A DNA stretch of 64,000 nucleotides from Clostridium hydrogenum (GCF_021432385.1 NZ_JAEACT010000002.1:2313501-2377500); one strand, 5' to 3'. Shown: positions 8,755 through 17,400, counted from the stretch's first letter. Notes: generated by a model not told the origin, from the letters alone. Program-made: numbers and translations.

Positions 8755-9531
8755 TTAGCTAGTTTTTTCTCCACTAATCACGTCTACACCAGCACTTATA
8801 TACTTTTCTAGTATATTGCTATTTAAATTGGAGTCTGTAATTATAGCATCTACTTTATCTAACTCACATACTTTAAGTAAAGACACTACATCAAACTTAG
8901 AACTATCAGCTAAAACAATCTTTTTTTGAGCAACTTTCATCATCTTCTTTTTAACTTGAACTTCACCTATACCATAATCCGTAAGCCCACAATTTAAAGA
9001 AATACCACTCATACTTACAAATGCAGTATCTATATGAAAGCTATCTATGAATTCTTCAGACATATCTCCTACAATGCACAGTTCCTTATTTCTAAGTACC
9101 CCTCCAGCAAGAATTATAGTGTAATTATCCATGCTTGATAATTCAATAGCTATTTCTAAGGAGTTTGTAAGCACCGTAAGTCTTTTCACAACCTTTTTAA
9201 CTGCCTTTGCAAATTCCAAATTTGTTGTACTTACATCCAATGAAATGGACTGTCCTTCTTTAACATACTTAGCTGCAATTTGCCCAATTTCTTTTTTTTC
9301 CTCTACAAACTTTGACCTTCTATCATTTGCAGTAAGTTCACTTCCATCTACATTTTCAAGCACGGCACCGCCGTAAACTCTTTTTAAAAGCCCTTCCTTT
9401 TCAAGAAATTCCAAATCTCTTCTTATAGTTTCTATTGAAACACTGAATTTTTCAATTAATTTAGAAACCTTAACTGATTTATCTTTATAAATTATATTCA
9501 TAATTTCTTTTTGTCTTTCCTGAGCTAGCAA
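8755..9531 (-). CDS. DeoR-family transcriptional regulator
   Basis: A 258-residue protein. The N-terminal winged helix (about 1-57) reads ERQKEIMNIIYKDKSVKVS with IETIRRDLEFLEKEGLLKR as recognition helix region. The C-terminal DeoRC sugar-phosphate sensor contains LDVSTTNLEFA, VLTNSLEIA, ILAGG and VLADSSKF. Start is TTG at 9531. It sits directly upstream of the importer/PHP/HAD operon and probably represses it until a phosphorylated sugar accumulates. A perfect CACAC-TTT-GTGTG palindrome in its own leader suggests autoregulation. Confidence 0.88.
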   Translation of the reverse strand: MLAQERQKEIMNIIYKDKSVKVSKLIEKFSVSIETIRRDLEFLEKEGLLKRVYGGAVLENVDGSELTANDRRSKFVEEKKEIGQIAAKYVKEGQSISLDVSTTNLEFAKAVKKVVKRLTVLTNSLEIAIELSSMDNYTIILAGGVLRNKELCIVGDMSEEFIDSFHIDTAFVSMSGISLNCGLTDYGIGEVQVKKKMMKVAQKKIVLADSSKFDVVSLLKVCELDKVDAIITDSNLNSNILEKYISAGVDVISGEKTS

Positions 9532-9549
9532 TATATCACCAACCTTCTA

Positions 9550-9562
9550 CACACTTTGTGTG
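9550..9562. promoter_or_regulatory. Palindromic operator (CACACTTTGTGTG) upstream of the DeoR gene
   Basis: A perfect 5-3-5 palindrome 20-30 bases upstream of the TTG start and just downstream of a TATAAT-like sequence on the minus strand. The adjoining GGATT extends the match to the sites at 8434-8453. This is a repressor position and fits DeoR autoregulation. Confidence 0.5.
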
Positions 9563-9614
9563 GATTTATGTTGATTTTATTATAACATAATTTCTATTTC
9601 TAAACTACGTAAGT

Positions 9615-10334
9615 TTATTTTAAAAGCCAAACTATAGCTCTTTCAAATCTCTCAGGTATTTCCTTAAAATGACCTCCAGCATTCCACTGAAGAATTAAAT
9701 TTTCTTTATCTGAAAGCTGCCCCTTAAGTATATCAAAAGCCCTTCTTGTACATTCACCAACCTTTGCCATACGCTGGTTACGACTTTTTTCTTCTGATTT
9801 TCCAAGAGACATATACACCTTTGTCTCATTACTTACAGGTTTACTCTTTTCCAAAAACTCTATAAAACCATCGTACCACATTGACGTTGAGATACTACCG
9901 ATTTTTCCAAAAACTGAAGTTTTGTACATGGCATATAATGCTGCAAGTCCTGCTAAAGAGTAGCCTATAAGCACAGTATTATTAGGTTCTGTTTTTGTTC
10001 TATAGTTTTCATCTATAAAAGGCTTTATTTCATTAATAAGTCTATCTATATAATTATCAGCCTCTCCCCCAAAATCTTTATCTTTCTTTGTTAAAGCAGG
10101 TGCTGACCAAGGTGTATAATCACCCTTCCAATCTTTAGGTTCAATTCCCAAAAGTATAAACTTCTTACAATCGCAATGAAAATGCGGCTCAATTTTATCC
10201 ATAAACTCAGCTATTTCACCTTCACCATTTAGATACACTACAGGATACTTTTCTTCTGAAAGTTCATATTCTTCTGGAAGATATATTTCACAATTATAAG
10301 AGCTTACTTTAATTTTTTGTATAGTTCCCTTCAT
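9615..10334 (-). CDS. Alpha/beta-hydrolase, IroE/Fes-like putative esterase
   Basis: A 239-residue cytoplasmic protein without signal peptide. The nucleophile elbow is GYSLAG at about residues 133-138. A late Asp/Glu and the terminal GGHFKEIPERFERAIVWLL supply the catalytic His. The N-terminal YLPEEYELSEEKYPVVYLNG is typical of the esterase D/IroE family. An AGGAG site precedes the ATG. No siderophore genes are adjacent, so a role in ester cleavage of an imported compound is only a guess. Confidence 0.72.
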   Translation of the reverse strand: MKGTIQKIKVSSYNCEIYLPEEYELSEEKYPVVYLNGEGEIAEFMDKIEPHFHCDCKKFILLGIEPKDWKGDYTPWSAPALTKKDKDFGGEADNYIDRLINEIKPFIDENYRTKTEPNNTVLIGYSLAGLAALYAMYKTSVFGKIGSISTSMWYDGFIEFLEKSKPVSNETKVYMSLGKSEEKSRNQRMAKVGECTRRAFDILKGQLSDKENLILQWNAGGHFKEIPERFERAIVWLLK

Positions 10335-10538
10335 TTTTTCACTCCTATGTTTTAATTATCAGCAACACTTGAATCTATAACTTGTTTTTGTGATCCATCC
10401 TCATTCATAGTATGCTTATATTATACAACAATTTATTTATATTCCATATATAATTCACTATATTTATCCATAGCAAAACAATAGTACAGATACGTATAGA
10501 AAAGTTAATCTTAACTGGTATACTTTTGTAAAATATGT

Positions 10539-10573
10539 TATAATAAATTCGCAGCTACCATACAAGTATGGTA
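10539..10573 (+). promoter_or_regulatory. -10 box and palindromic operator of the GntR-uxuBA genes
   Basis: TATAAT at 10539-10544 is followed by the perfect palindrome TACCATACAAGTATGGTA at 10556-10573, ahead of the GntR start at 10603. A related half-site GGTATAC lies at 10518. FadR/UxuR-type GntR proteins bind such TGGTAT..ATACCA palindromes, so autorepression is likely. No good -35 is visible at 17 bp spacing. Confidence 0.6.
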
Positions 10574-10602
10574 CAATGGTAATAAAGGAGAAAAATTTAA
10601 TT

Positions 10603-11277
10603 ATGAATATTGAAACGGGAAGAAATTTAACAGGGAAAAAATTATATGAACTTTTAAAAGAAGATATTATCCAACTACATCTTGAACCTGGTTTAAATAT
10701 TTCAGAAAAAGGCATTTCAGAAAAATATAATGTAAGCAGAACTCCTGTTAGAGAGGCATTTTTACTTCTTTCTAAAGATGAACTTCTTGACATTTATCCG
10801 CAAAAAGGAACCTTTGTGGCTTTAATTGATCTTTCAAAAGTAGAAGAGGCAAGATTTTTGCGTGAACATATGGAAAGAGCCATAATTAAGCTTGCTTGTA
10901 CAACAGATTTTCCAGAAGAAAAATTACTAATCCTTGAAATGAATATAAAAATCCAACAAATGTGTATAAAGAAAAAAGATTATATCGAAGCTTTTAAAGC
11001 TGATGAAAACTTTCACAAAACAATTTTTGAGGGATGCAATAAATTAAGAACTTGGAACACAATTTGTCAGCTAGAAATGGATTTTCAGCGTATCCGAGTA
11101 CTTACTTTAACTTCTAATTTAAAAGTTGATGATATAACCTCACAGCACATATTACTTATTGATGCTATAAAAAATAAAAAAACTGATGTTGCTGATGAAA
11201 TTATGAAAAATCATCTAACTATGATTAATTACAATTTAAATAAAATAAAAGAAACCTATCCTAAATATTTCAAATAA
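10603..11277 (+). CDS. GntR-family regulator (FadR/FCD subfamily)
   Basis: A 224-residue protein. The start at 10603 follows AAAGGAG; the upstream ATG at 10576 has no such site. The winged helix (about 10-75) contains the typical SEKGISEKYNVSRTPVREAF. The C-terminal helical FCD domain carries the metal/ligand residues (D..FH at ADENFHKTIF, and the late QHILLIDAI and NHL). It lies 31 bases upstream of uxuB on the same strand, so it probably regulates hexuronate use in response to a hexuronate intermediate. Confidence 0.87.
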   Translation: MNIETGRNLTGKKLYELLKEDIIQLHLEPGLNISEKGISEKYNVSRTPVREAFLLLSKDELLDIYPQKGTFVALIDLSKVEEARFLREHMERAIIKLACTTDFPEEKLLILEMNIKIQQMCIKKKDYIEAFKADENFHKTIFEGCNKLRTWNTICQLEMDFQRIRVLTLTSNLKVDDITSQHILLIDAIKNKKTDVADEIMKNHLTMINYNLNKIKETYPKYFK

Positions 11278-11308
11278 TTAAATTCAAAAATATGGAGGTA
11301 ATTTTATT

Positions 11309-12922
11309 ATGTTAAACTTAAGTAGCAAAGGTATTAAAAACCAAGAAGCATGGAAAAATAAAAACATAGAACTCCCTAACTTTTCTTATGAAGAAATGAT
11401 TCAAAACACTAAAGACAATCCAACTTGGGTACACTTTGGCTCTGGCAATATTTTTAGAGGTTTCATAGCTGCATTGGAGCAAACACTTTTAAATTCAGGT
11501 AAAGAAGAATCTGGAATTGTTGCTGTTGAAACTTATGACTATGAAATCATAGACAAAATATATTCACCATTTGATAATTTAAGCTTACAAGTAATTATGA
11601 AACCTGATGGTAAATTAAAGAATACCGTAATTGCGAGCATTGCAGAAAGCATTGCAGCAGATACTGAAAGAAAAGACAACTGGACAAGATTAAATTCAAT
11701 ATTTACAAAGCCATCACTTAAAATGATTAGTTTTACTATAACTGAAAAAGGCTATAATTTAAAAAGCTTATCTGGAGATTTTTCAGCTGAAGTTCAACAG
11801 GACATAAAAAATGGACCAGCTAACCCAAGTAACGTTATGTCAAAAGTCACTTCACTTTTGTACACTAGATTTAAAGCTGGAAAACTTCCTCTTGCAGTAG
11901 TCAGTATGGATAATTGCTCTCACAATGGTGAAAAGTTATATAATGCAATAAACACAATTGCAACTAAATGGTCCGAAAATAACCTTGTTGAAAAAGAATT
12001 TGTCGCTTACGTAAACGATGCCACTAAAGTAACTTTTCCTTGGAGTATGATAGATAAAATTACTCCAAGACCTTCTGCTATAGTAGAAAAAAAATTGACT
12101 AAACTTGGTATTGAAAACTTATCTCCTATTATAACAGGCAAACATACTTATATCGCTCCTTTTGTAAATGCTGAAGGTCCTCAATATTTAGTTATTGAAG
12201 ATAATTTTCCAAATGGTAGACCAGCTCTTGAAGATGCTGGAGTATATTTCACAAATAGAGAAACAGTTGAAAGAGTTGAAAGAATGAAAGTTTGTACATG
12301 CCTTAATCCTCTCCATACATCTATGGCAGTTTTCGGATGTATACTTGGCTACACTCTTATTGCAGACGAAATGGAAGACGAATGCATATCAGCACTTGTA
12401 AATAAAATAGGCTACGAAGAAGGCATGCCTGTAGTTACCGACCCTCAAATACTTAATCCAATGGATTTCATAAAAGAAGTTATAGAAGTAAGACTTCCAA
12501 ACCCATTTATTCCCGATACTCCTCAAAGGATTGCAACAGATACATCACAAAAGGTTGGCATAAGATTTGGAGAAACAATTAAAGAATATGTAAAAAGAGC
12601 AGATTTAGATGTAACCTCTCTTAAATATATCCCTCTTGTTATTGCAGGTTGGTGCAGATACCTTCTTTGCGTAGATGATGAAGGCAAAAAATTTGAAATT
12701 AGTTCAGATCCTCTTTTAGGAACTTTAAAGGAATATTTATCTGAAATAAAATTAGGACAAAAATATATTAAAGGTACTTTAAAACCAATACTTTCAAATA
12801 AAAATATTTTTGGTTCAGATCTTTATGAAATAGGTCTTGGTGAAAAAATCGAAAATTACTTTGAAGAGATGCTTGCAGGACCAAAGGCAGTAAGAAATAC
12901 ATTAATAAAATACTTAAAATAA
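11309..12922 (+). CDS. uxuB: D-fructuronate reductase (mannonate oxidoreductase), mannitol dehydrogenase family
   Basis: A 537-residue NAD-dependent long-chain polyol dehydrogenase. HFGSGNIFRGF near residue 43 is the nucleotide-binding start. The catalytic region has KVTFPWSMIDKITPRPS, and CLNPLHTSMAVFG carries the NxxH motif of the family. It converts fructuronate to mannonate in the glucuronate branch of hexuronate breakdown. GGAGG precedes the ATG. UxuA follows after 17 bases. Length and context separate it from mannitol dehydrogenase. Confidence 0.9.
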   Translation: MLNLSSKGIKNQEAWKNKNIELPNFSYEEMIQNTKDNPTWVHFGSGNIFRGFIAALEQTLLNSGKEESGIVAVETYDYEIIDKIYSPFDNLSLQVIMKPDGKLKNTVIASIAESIAADTERKDNWTRLNSIFTKPSLKMISFTITEKGYNLKSLSGDFSAEVQQDIKNGPANPSNVMSKVTSLLYTRFKAGKLPLAVVSMDNCSHNGEKLYNAINTIATKWSENNLVEKEFVAYVNDATKVTFPWSMIDKITPRPSAIVEKKLTKLGIENLSPIITGKHTYIAPFVNAEGPQYLVIEDNFPNGRPALEDAGVYFTNRETVERVERMKVCTCLNPLHTSMAVFGCILGYTLIADEMEDECISALVNKIGYEEGMPVVTDPQILNPMDFIKEVIEVRLPNPFIPDTPQRIATDTSQKVGIRFGETIKEYVKRADLDVTSLKYIPLVIAGWCRYLLCVDDEGKKFEISSDPLLGTLKEYLSEIKLGQKYIKGTLKPILSNKNIFGSDLYEIGLGEKIENYFEEMLAGPKAVRNTLIKYLK

Positions 12923-12939
12923 AGAAAGAGGTGTTTTTT

Positions 12940-14049
12940 ATGAAAATGACATTTAGATGGTTTGGTGAAAATGATGATAGTGTTACACTTGAACAAATAC
13001 GTCAAATACCAGGGATCACAGGAGTTGTGGGTTTTCTATCAGATATTCCAGCTGGAGAATTGTGGCCACTTAATCGAATAATGGAATACAAAAAAAACAT
13101 AGAAGCTCACGGATTAGAGCTTGAAGTTATAGAAAGCGTAAATGTACACGAAGATATAAAACTTGGTTTACAAACAAGAGACAAATATATAGAAAACTAC
13201 AAAGAAACTATAAAGAATTTATCAAAAGCTGGAGTAAAGGTTATATGCTACAACTTCATGCCTGTATTTGATTGGCTAAGAACAGACCTTTCAATGAAGC
13301 TCCCCGATGGCTCTCATACTATGGATTATGACGACACCAAATTAAAGGGAATGGATCCAGTAAAACTTGTAGAAGCTACAACAAAAAATTCTAATGGCTT
13401 TACGCTTCCCGGTTGGGAACCTGAAAGACTTAAAGAATTAAAAAGAGTTGTTGAATTATATAAAGATATAGATGAAGAAAAATTATTTGAAAACTACAAA
13501 TATTTCCTTGAAGGAATAATTCCCACTTGTGAAAAATATGATGTAAAAATGGCAGTTCATCCAGACGATCCTGCCTGGAGTATCTTCGACCTCCCTAGAA
13601 TCGTTCATTCAAAAGAAAACTTAGATAGAATAGTTAAACTTGTTGACAGCCCCTACAATGGACTTTGCCTCTGCAGCGGTGCATTAGGGTGCGAAAGAAA
13701 AAATAATATTCCTGAAATTATAAGACATTTTGGTGCTATGGGAAGAATACATTTTGGTCATGTTAGAAACATAAAATTTGTAGGCGAAAGGCATTTCCAT
13801 GAAGTATCCCACCTTTCAAGCGATGGAGATTTTGATATGTTTGAAATAATGAAAGCATATCATGATATAGGCTTTAAAGGCTATATTAGACCTGACCACG
13901 GAAGAATGATATGGGGAGAAAAAGCAAGACCAGGCTATGGTTTATATGACAGAGCGCTTGGAGCAGCATACTTAAATGGTTTGTGGGAAGCATTAAACCA
14001 AAGTACAAAGTATAAAGTACAGAGTACAAAGAAGGATGATTTTCTGTAG
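12940..14049 (+). CDS. uxuA: Mannonate dehydratase with repeat-derived C-terminal tail
   Basis: A 369-residue enzyme that dehydrates mannonate to 2-keto-3-deoxygluconate. MTFRWFGENDDSVTLEQIRQ is the typical N terminus; MAVHPDDPAWSIF and IHFGHVRNI carry metal-binding and catalytic His residues. The start at 12940 is chosen over GTG 12931, which lies within the ribosome binding site. The family normally ends near GLWEAL. Here the last 16-17 residues, from about 14000, are translated from the left arm of a repeat A, which also supplies the stop codon. Activity may be kept because the tail is terminal. Confidence 0.92.
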   Translation: MKMTFRWFGENDDSVTLEQIRQIPGITGVVGFLSDIPAGELWPLNRIMEYKKNIEAHGLELEVIESVNVHEDIKLGLQTRDKYIENYKETIKNLSKAGVKVICYNFMPVFDWLRTDLSMKLPDGSHTMDYDDTKLKGMDPVKLVEATTKNSNGFTLPGWEPERLKELKRVVELYKDIDEEKLFENYKYFLEGIIPTCEKYDVKMAVHPDDPAWSIFDLPRIVHSKENLDRIVKLVDSPYNGLCLCSGALGCERKNNIPEIIRHFGAMGRIHFGHVRNIKFVGERHFHEVSHLSSDGDFDMFEIMKAYHDIGFKGYIRPDHGRMIWGEKARPGYGLYDRALGAAYLNGLWEALNQSTKYKVQSTKKDDFL

Positions 14050-14202
14050 CAAAGCTACCGAAAATCTTAAAACTTATTTTTGATTGCTTACGCAATCGCG
14101 TCACTACTGTTGTCAGCAAAGCTGACAACAGTTAAGTTTAAGATTTACCTGACGTGAGGAAAGGTAAATCATCCTTCACTGTACTCTGTACTTTGTACTC
14201 TG
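14000..14202. repeat. Repeat A, copy 3 (inverted orientation, overlaps uxuA 3' end)
   Basis: The outer arms are GTACAAAG/GTACAGAG units and the complement CTGTACTTTGTACTC. The hairpin closed by GATTTTCTGTAGC comes first here and the TTTACCT/AGGTAAA hairpin comes last, the reverse of copies 1, 2, 4 and 6, so this copy is inverted. The middle holds GTTGTCAGCAAAGCTGACAAC, a perfect hairpin. The left arm is read as uxuA codons up to 14049. Confidence 0.85.
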
Positions 14203-14262
14203 ATTTAGTTGCTTCGCAATATTTAAAATTTGTGTACAAAATAATTTTATGCGTTAGTCCCT
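14203..14262. repeat. Repeat C, copy 1
   Basis: It contains TTCGCAATATTTAAAATTTG then GTACAAAATAATTTTATGC and ends in GTCCC. Similar sequences are at 16449-16490, 20836-20892 and 50903-50952. It directly follows repeat A copy 3. Confidence 0.65.
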
Positions 14263-14308
14263 TTTTTATGTTCTTTCGAGATTTTGGATAGTTAGTGCTG
14301 CATTTACC

Positions 14309-16432
14309 TTAATTCGTCCCTTCTATGGAAAAATCAAGCTCAACTGGTTTACTTAAATCCTCATTATTTGCACTACTATGCACACCACTGCCAACTATAA
14401 GTTTATATTTTTCACCAGCCTCATATCCATTTTGTGGTGCACTAACTACAATTGATTTACTGTCTTGTCCTAAACTTAAATTAACTGGAACTTTATTCCC
14501 ATTATTGTCTAATACCGCTATAGCTTGTTTTGTGGTATCATCAAAGTTTACCTCTTGATCAAAATGTATTGTCCAAGTTTTATCTGGAGCTACTACTTGA
14601 TTATTTATTAAAGAGTCTACATTTACATTAGTAGAGTTAGTTATATTCCAAGGAGATTTAGGATCATTATGTGCTGAACTTCTATTAAACGTTACATTGG
14701 TAAATGAACTATTAGTCATATAATTTATACTAGCTCCCTCGGTATCTAAAAAAGCTACATTTGTAAAGTGTATATCCGTATGTTCTCCACCTTCTAGACC
14801 ATCTACAAAGATTCCATAATTTTTAGAACCATTTACACTACAATTACTAACAAAAATATGTTTAAATATAGGCAAATCTGGTGCAGGTGTGAAACCACCT
14901 ACTGAACCTGAATCACTGTAGTCAGAAGTAAATATAAATGGTTCACCTTCTCCATCTGTAATATTTTTTAGTGCAGAGTCACGGAAATAAATGTTTTGTG
15001 CTCCACCACCTACTCCCTTTGCTGATTTACAACGGAGACCAGAACCAGTTCCATTTAAAACATTGTCCTCCGCCAAGATGTTTTCTATCTCTGCTGCTGT
15101 ATAGCTTCCAGCAACTACGGCACCATGTCCATGTGCAAAATAATTATTAAATATCCATACATCACTTACAGGAGAAGATTTTTTTTCACCTTCTAAGCCT
15201 CTTCCTGCTGCAAAATTAACATCATCATCTCCAGTATCAAAAACACTATTCATTACAATTAAGCCTTGTGCTGTAAAATCTATACCATCAGCATTATTAC
15301 AATCATAGGTTTTAACCAAAGCTCCATTTATAACCATATTGTTACAACTGCTTGTCCCAATGGTATGTCTAGAAGGATTTTCAAAAGAAAGACCATCTCC
15401 TAAATATACATTATTTACTTTACTTATTGAAAGTAAATTTGATCTTGTAGAATATGCAGCTGTTTTACTAAGTCCCTCTTTTAAGGCTAAATTATACTGA
15501 TTAGCTGCAAGAATGCCATTTTGAGTAACTGTTGCTATTGAGCTTTTTAGAGAAACAGGAAGTCCATCTACAGGTGTATCTTGTTTCCATCCGCTTCCAT
15601 CAATTGTACCATTTCCTATAATTCTAAGACTTTGAACTGAACTAGTACCAACTGCATTAATAAGTGCGTTATTAGGACTGCCTTTTGCAACAGGATGATT
15701 ACTACTTATGTAGTCCTGTGGGTTTTCTGAACCAAGAATTTCTCCATCCACTCTCAAAGTCATATTATCTTTTAACCAAAGTGCTCCTGTTTTAAAAGTC
15801 TTACCAGCTGGTATTAATACTTCTCCTCCTTGTGGGCAAGCATTAATAGCTGCTTGAATAGCATTTGTATCTAACGTAGTTCCATCTCCAACTGCACCAT
15901 AATCAGTTACATTTAAAACCGTTAAAGCCTTATCAGTATTTTGTGTTATAGCATCACTTTTTGTAATTACATTTCCATTGCTATCAACAGCTTCAACTAC
16001 AAAACTATAAGAAGTATCCGGTGTAAGTCCTGTAGCTATATAATTATGCATATTTATTTTTACAGCTGAACTATTACTAGAATCATTATAAAAATTGTCT
16101 ATAAACTGCTTTGCCGATGACGCTTTATTATTATTTGCACTTCCTATAAGCTTTCCATTCATATACACATTGTAATCTGCAATATTGCTATAGTCTGCTG
16201 GTTTTTGCCATGCTAAGGTAACAGTACTGTTATCGTGTGCAATTACAGAGACAGCTAAATTATTATCCGTTGTCGCTGCTGAAGCTACTGCTGCTTTGGC
16301 AATTGATATTATCTTTCCTGTACTATTTGAAGGTAATGTTTCTGCATTTATTTTATATGCACTCATAGTATAAGAACTTATAAATACAGCTGCTATTGAA
16401 ATGATTAGTTTTGTTTTTTGCCTATTAGTCAT
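14309..16432 (-). CDS. Secreted exo-poly-alpha-galacturonosidase (GH28, PehX-like) with FN3 and C-terminal Ig-like domain
   Basis: A 707-residue protein; the start at 16432 follows GAGGTG. The order is signal peptide (about 1-33), fibronectin type III domain (about 55-165), GH28 right-handed beta-helix (about 170-610, opening with DYGAVGDGTTLDTNAIQ) and an SbsA-like Ig domain at the C terminus. The GH28 active site is visible as NADGIDF, TGDDDVNF, GHGAVV and LRCKS. It should release galacturonate dimers from pectate outside the cell. It is 60% or more like the neighbour at 17401, which lacks the last domain. Direct repeats C flank it. Confidence 0.88.
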   Translation of the reverse strand: MTNRQKTKLIISIAAVFISSYTMSAYKINAETLPSNSTGKIISIAKAAVASAATTDNNLAVSVIAHDNSTVTLAWQKPADYSNIADYNVYMNGKLIGSANNNKASSAKQFIDNFYNDSSNSSAVKINMHNYIATGLTPDTSYSFVVEAVDSNGNVITKSDAITQNTDKALTVLNVTDYGAVGDGTTLDTNAIQAAINACPQGGEVLIPAGKTFKTGALWLKDNMTLRVDGEILGSENPQDYISSNHPVAKGSPNNALINAVGTSSVQSLRIIGNGTIDGSGWKQDTPVDGLPVSLKSSIATVTQNGILAANQYNLALKEGLSKTAAYSTRSNLLSISKVNNVYLGDGLSFENPSRHTIGTSSCNNMVINGALVKTYDCNNADGIDFTAQGLIVMNSVFDTGDDDVNFAAGRGLEGEKKSSPVSDVWIFNNYFAHGHGAVVAGSYTAAEIENILAEDNVLNGTGSGLRCKSAKGVGGGAQNIYFRDSALKNITDGEGEPFIFTSDYSDSGSVGGFTPAPDLPIFKHIFVSNCSVNGSKNYGIFVDGLEGGEHTDIHFTNVAFLDTEGASINYMTNSSFTNVTFNRSSAHNDPKSPWNITNSTNVNVDSLINNQVVAPDKTWTIHFDQEVNFDDTTKQAIAVLDNNGNKVPVNLSLGQDSKSIVVSAPQNGYEAGEKYKLIVGSGVHSSANNEDLSKPVELDFSIEGTN

Positions 16433-16448
16433 TTTGATTTTCACCTCT

Positions 16449-16490
16449 TATTTAAGATTTGTGTATAAAATAATTTTGTGCTACAGCCCC
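16449..16490. repeat. Repeat C, copy 2
   Basis: The core ATTTGTGTATAAAATAATTT followed by TGTGCTACAGCCCC has the same orientation as copy 1. With copy 1 it makes a direct repeat around the exo-polygalacturonase gene at 14309-16432. The rest of 16491-16589 holds nothing I recognise. Confidence 0.6.
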
Positions 16491-16589
16491 ATATTAAAGT
16501 AATTATACCAAACAATTTAAGTTTCTTAAATATATCAAATTATATTTCAAAGTTTATTCACATTACCAGTTTATTGAAATTAAATTACT

Positions 16590-16652
16590 AAAAAAGCATC
16601 TATATAATATAATGTAGTCTGCTACTGACCTACACCACCTTACATAGATGCC
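16590..16652 (-). terminator. Rho-independent terminator after yjbQ
   Basis: On the minus strand GCATCTAT and ATAGATGC close a long stem-loop that is followed by TTTTTT. It begins 26 bases after the yjbQ stop codon. Confidence 0.7.
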
Positions 16653-16677
16653 TATATTAAAAGTATATAGTATTTAA

Positions 16678-17064
16678 TCATATCACTTTTATATATACTT
16701 TTCTATTTCTTGGTCCATCAAACTCGCAAAAATATATTCCCTGCCAAGTTCCAAGTTTTAATTTACCATGTTCAATAATAATATTGCAGGAAGAACCCAT
16801 TAGTGATGCCTTTATATGTGCATGCGAATTGCCTTCCATGTGTAAATATCCATTTTTTTCGGGAAATGCTTTATTTAATCCTGATAAAATATCTGTTACA
16901 ACATCAGGATCTGCATTTTCATTTATTGTCACTCCAGCAGTTGTATGTGGAACAAAAACTACTGCCATCCCATCCTTAATCCCACTTTTAGCTACTGTTT
17001 CATCAACAAGACTTGTTATATCTATAAATTGCTCGTTCTTTGTTGTTTTAACTAAATAATCCAT
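16678..17064 (-). CDS. yjbQ: YjbQ/UPF0047 family protein (secondary thiamine-phosphate synthase fold)
   Basis: A 128-residue single-domain protein of the usual family length. Conserved HTTAGVTINENADPDV, GNSHAHIKASLMG and GTWQGIYFCEFDGPR are all present, including the His residues of the putative active site. YjbQ proteins can form thiamine phosphate in vitro when overexpressed, but the physiological role is unsettled. The gene lies between the two polygalacturonase genes with its own ribosome binding site and terminator, and shows no functional link to pectin. Confidence 0.9.
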   Translation of the reverse strand: MDYLVKTTKNEQFIDITSLVDETVAKSGIKDGMAVVFVPHTTAGVTINENADPDVVTDILSGLNKAFPEKNGYLHMEGNSHAHIKASLMGSSCNIIIEHGKLKLGTWQGIYFCEFDGPRNRKVYIKVI

Positions 17065-17111
17065 ACTAACACTCCTATGTTATTTATTATATAATACAAT
17101 ATCTTGAAAAT

Positions 17112-17246
17112 TTATTTTTTATTTTTATAAGCTTTTTCTCCTAAATATATATTTTCGCTTTCTTTCTTAATTCCCTTAATAACCCCACAAAATACTGCAA
17201 AAAACATTGCTATTATTGTCACACCAACAACCATAACTAAACCCAT
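17112..17246 (-). CDS. Small single-span membrane protein (44 residues)
   Basis: A short reading frame with ATG at 17246 and a GAGGTG site eight bases upstream. Residues 2-23 are strongly hydrophobic (GLVMVVGVTIIAMFFAVFCG) and the remainder is a Lys-rich cytoplasmic-type tail ending KNKK. It lies between yjbQ and the terminator of the second polygalacturonase. The good start signals and clean hydrophobic/charged division favour a real gene. No family is recognised. Confidence 0.6.
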   Translation of the reverse strand: MGLVMVVGVTIIAMFFAVFCGVIKGIKKESENIYLGEKAYKNKK

Positions 17247-17312
17247 AAATTATCACCTCTTATATAATAATAACATATTTTTACACCAACTTCATATAAA
17301 ATTGTTACTATT

Positions 17313-17374
17313 AAAAAGATATCCATACAAGATAATATAATCAGTATAGCTTAATATTACCTTGCATGGATACC
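17313..17374 (-). terminator. Rho-independent terminator after the second polygalacturonase gene
   Basis: On the minus strand GGTATCCATGCAAGGTAATA pairs imperfectly with TATTATCTTGTATGGATATC and is followed by TTTTT. It starts 27 bases past the stop at 17401. Its layout resembles the terminator at 16590-16652. Confidence 0.7.
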
Positions 17375-17400
17375 TAACCTTCATTTAAAACATCTTAAAG

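Noticed and set aside
12931..12939. GTG at 12931 as the uxuA start
   Set aside because: It lies within AAAGAGGTG, which is the ribosome binding site for ATG 12940, and the family starts with MKMTFRWFG.
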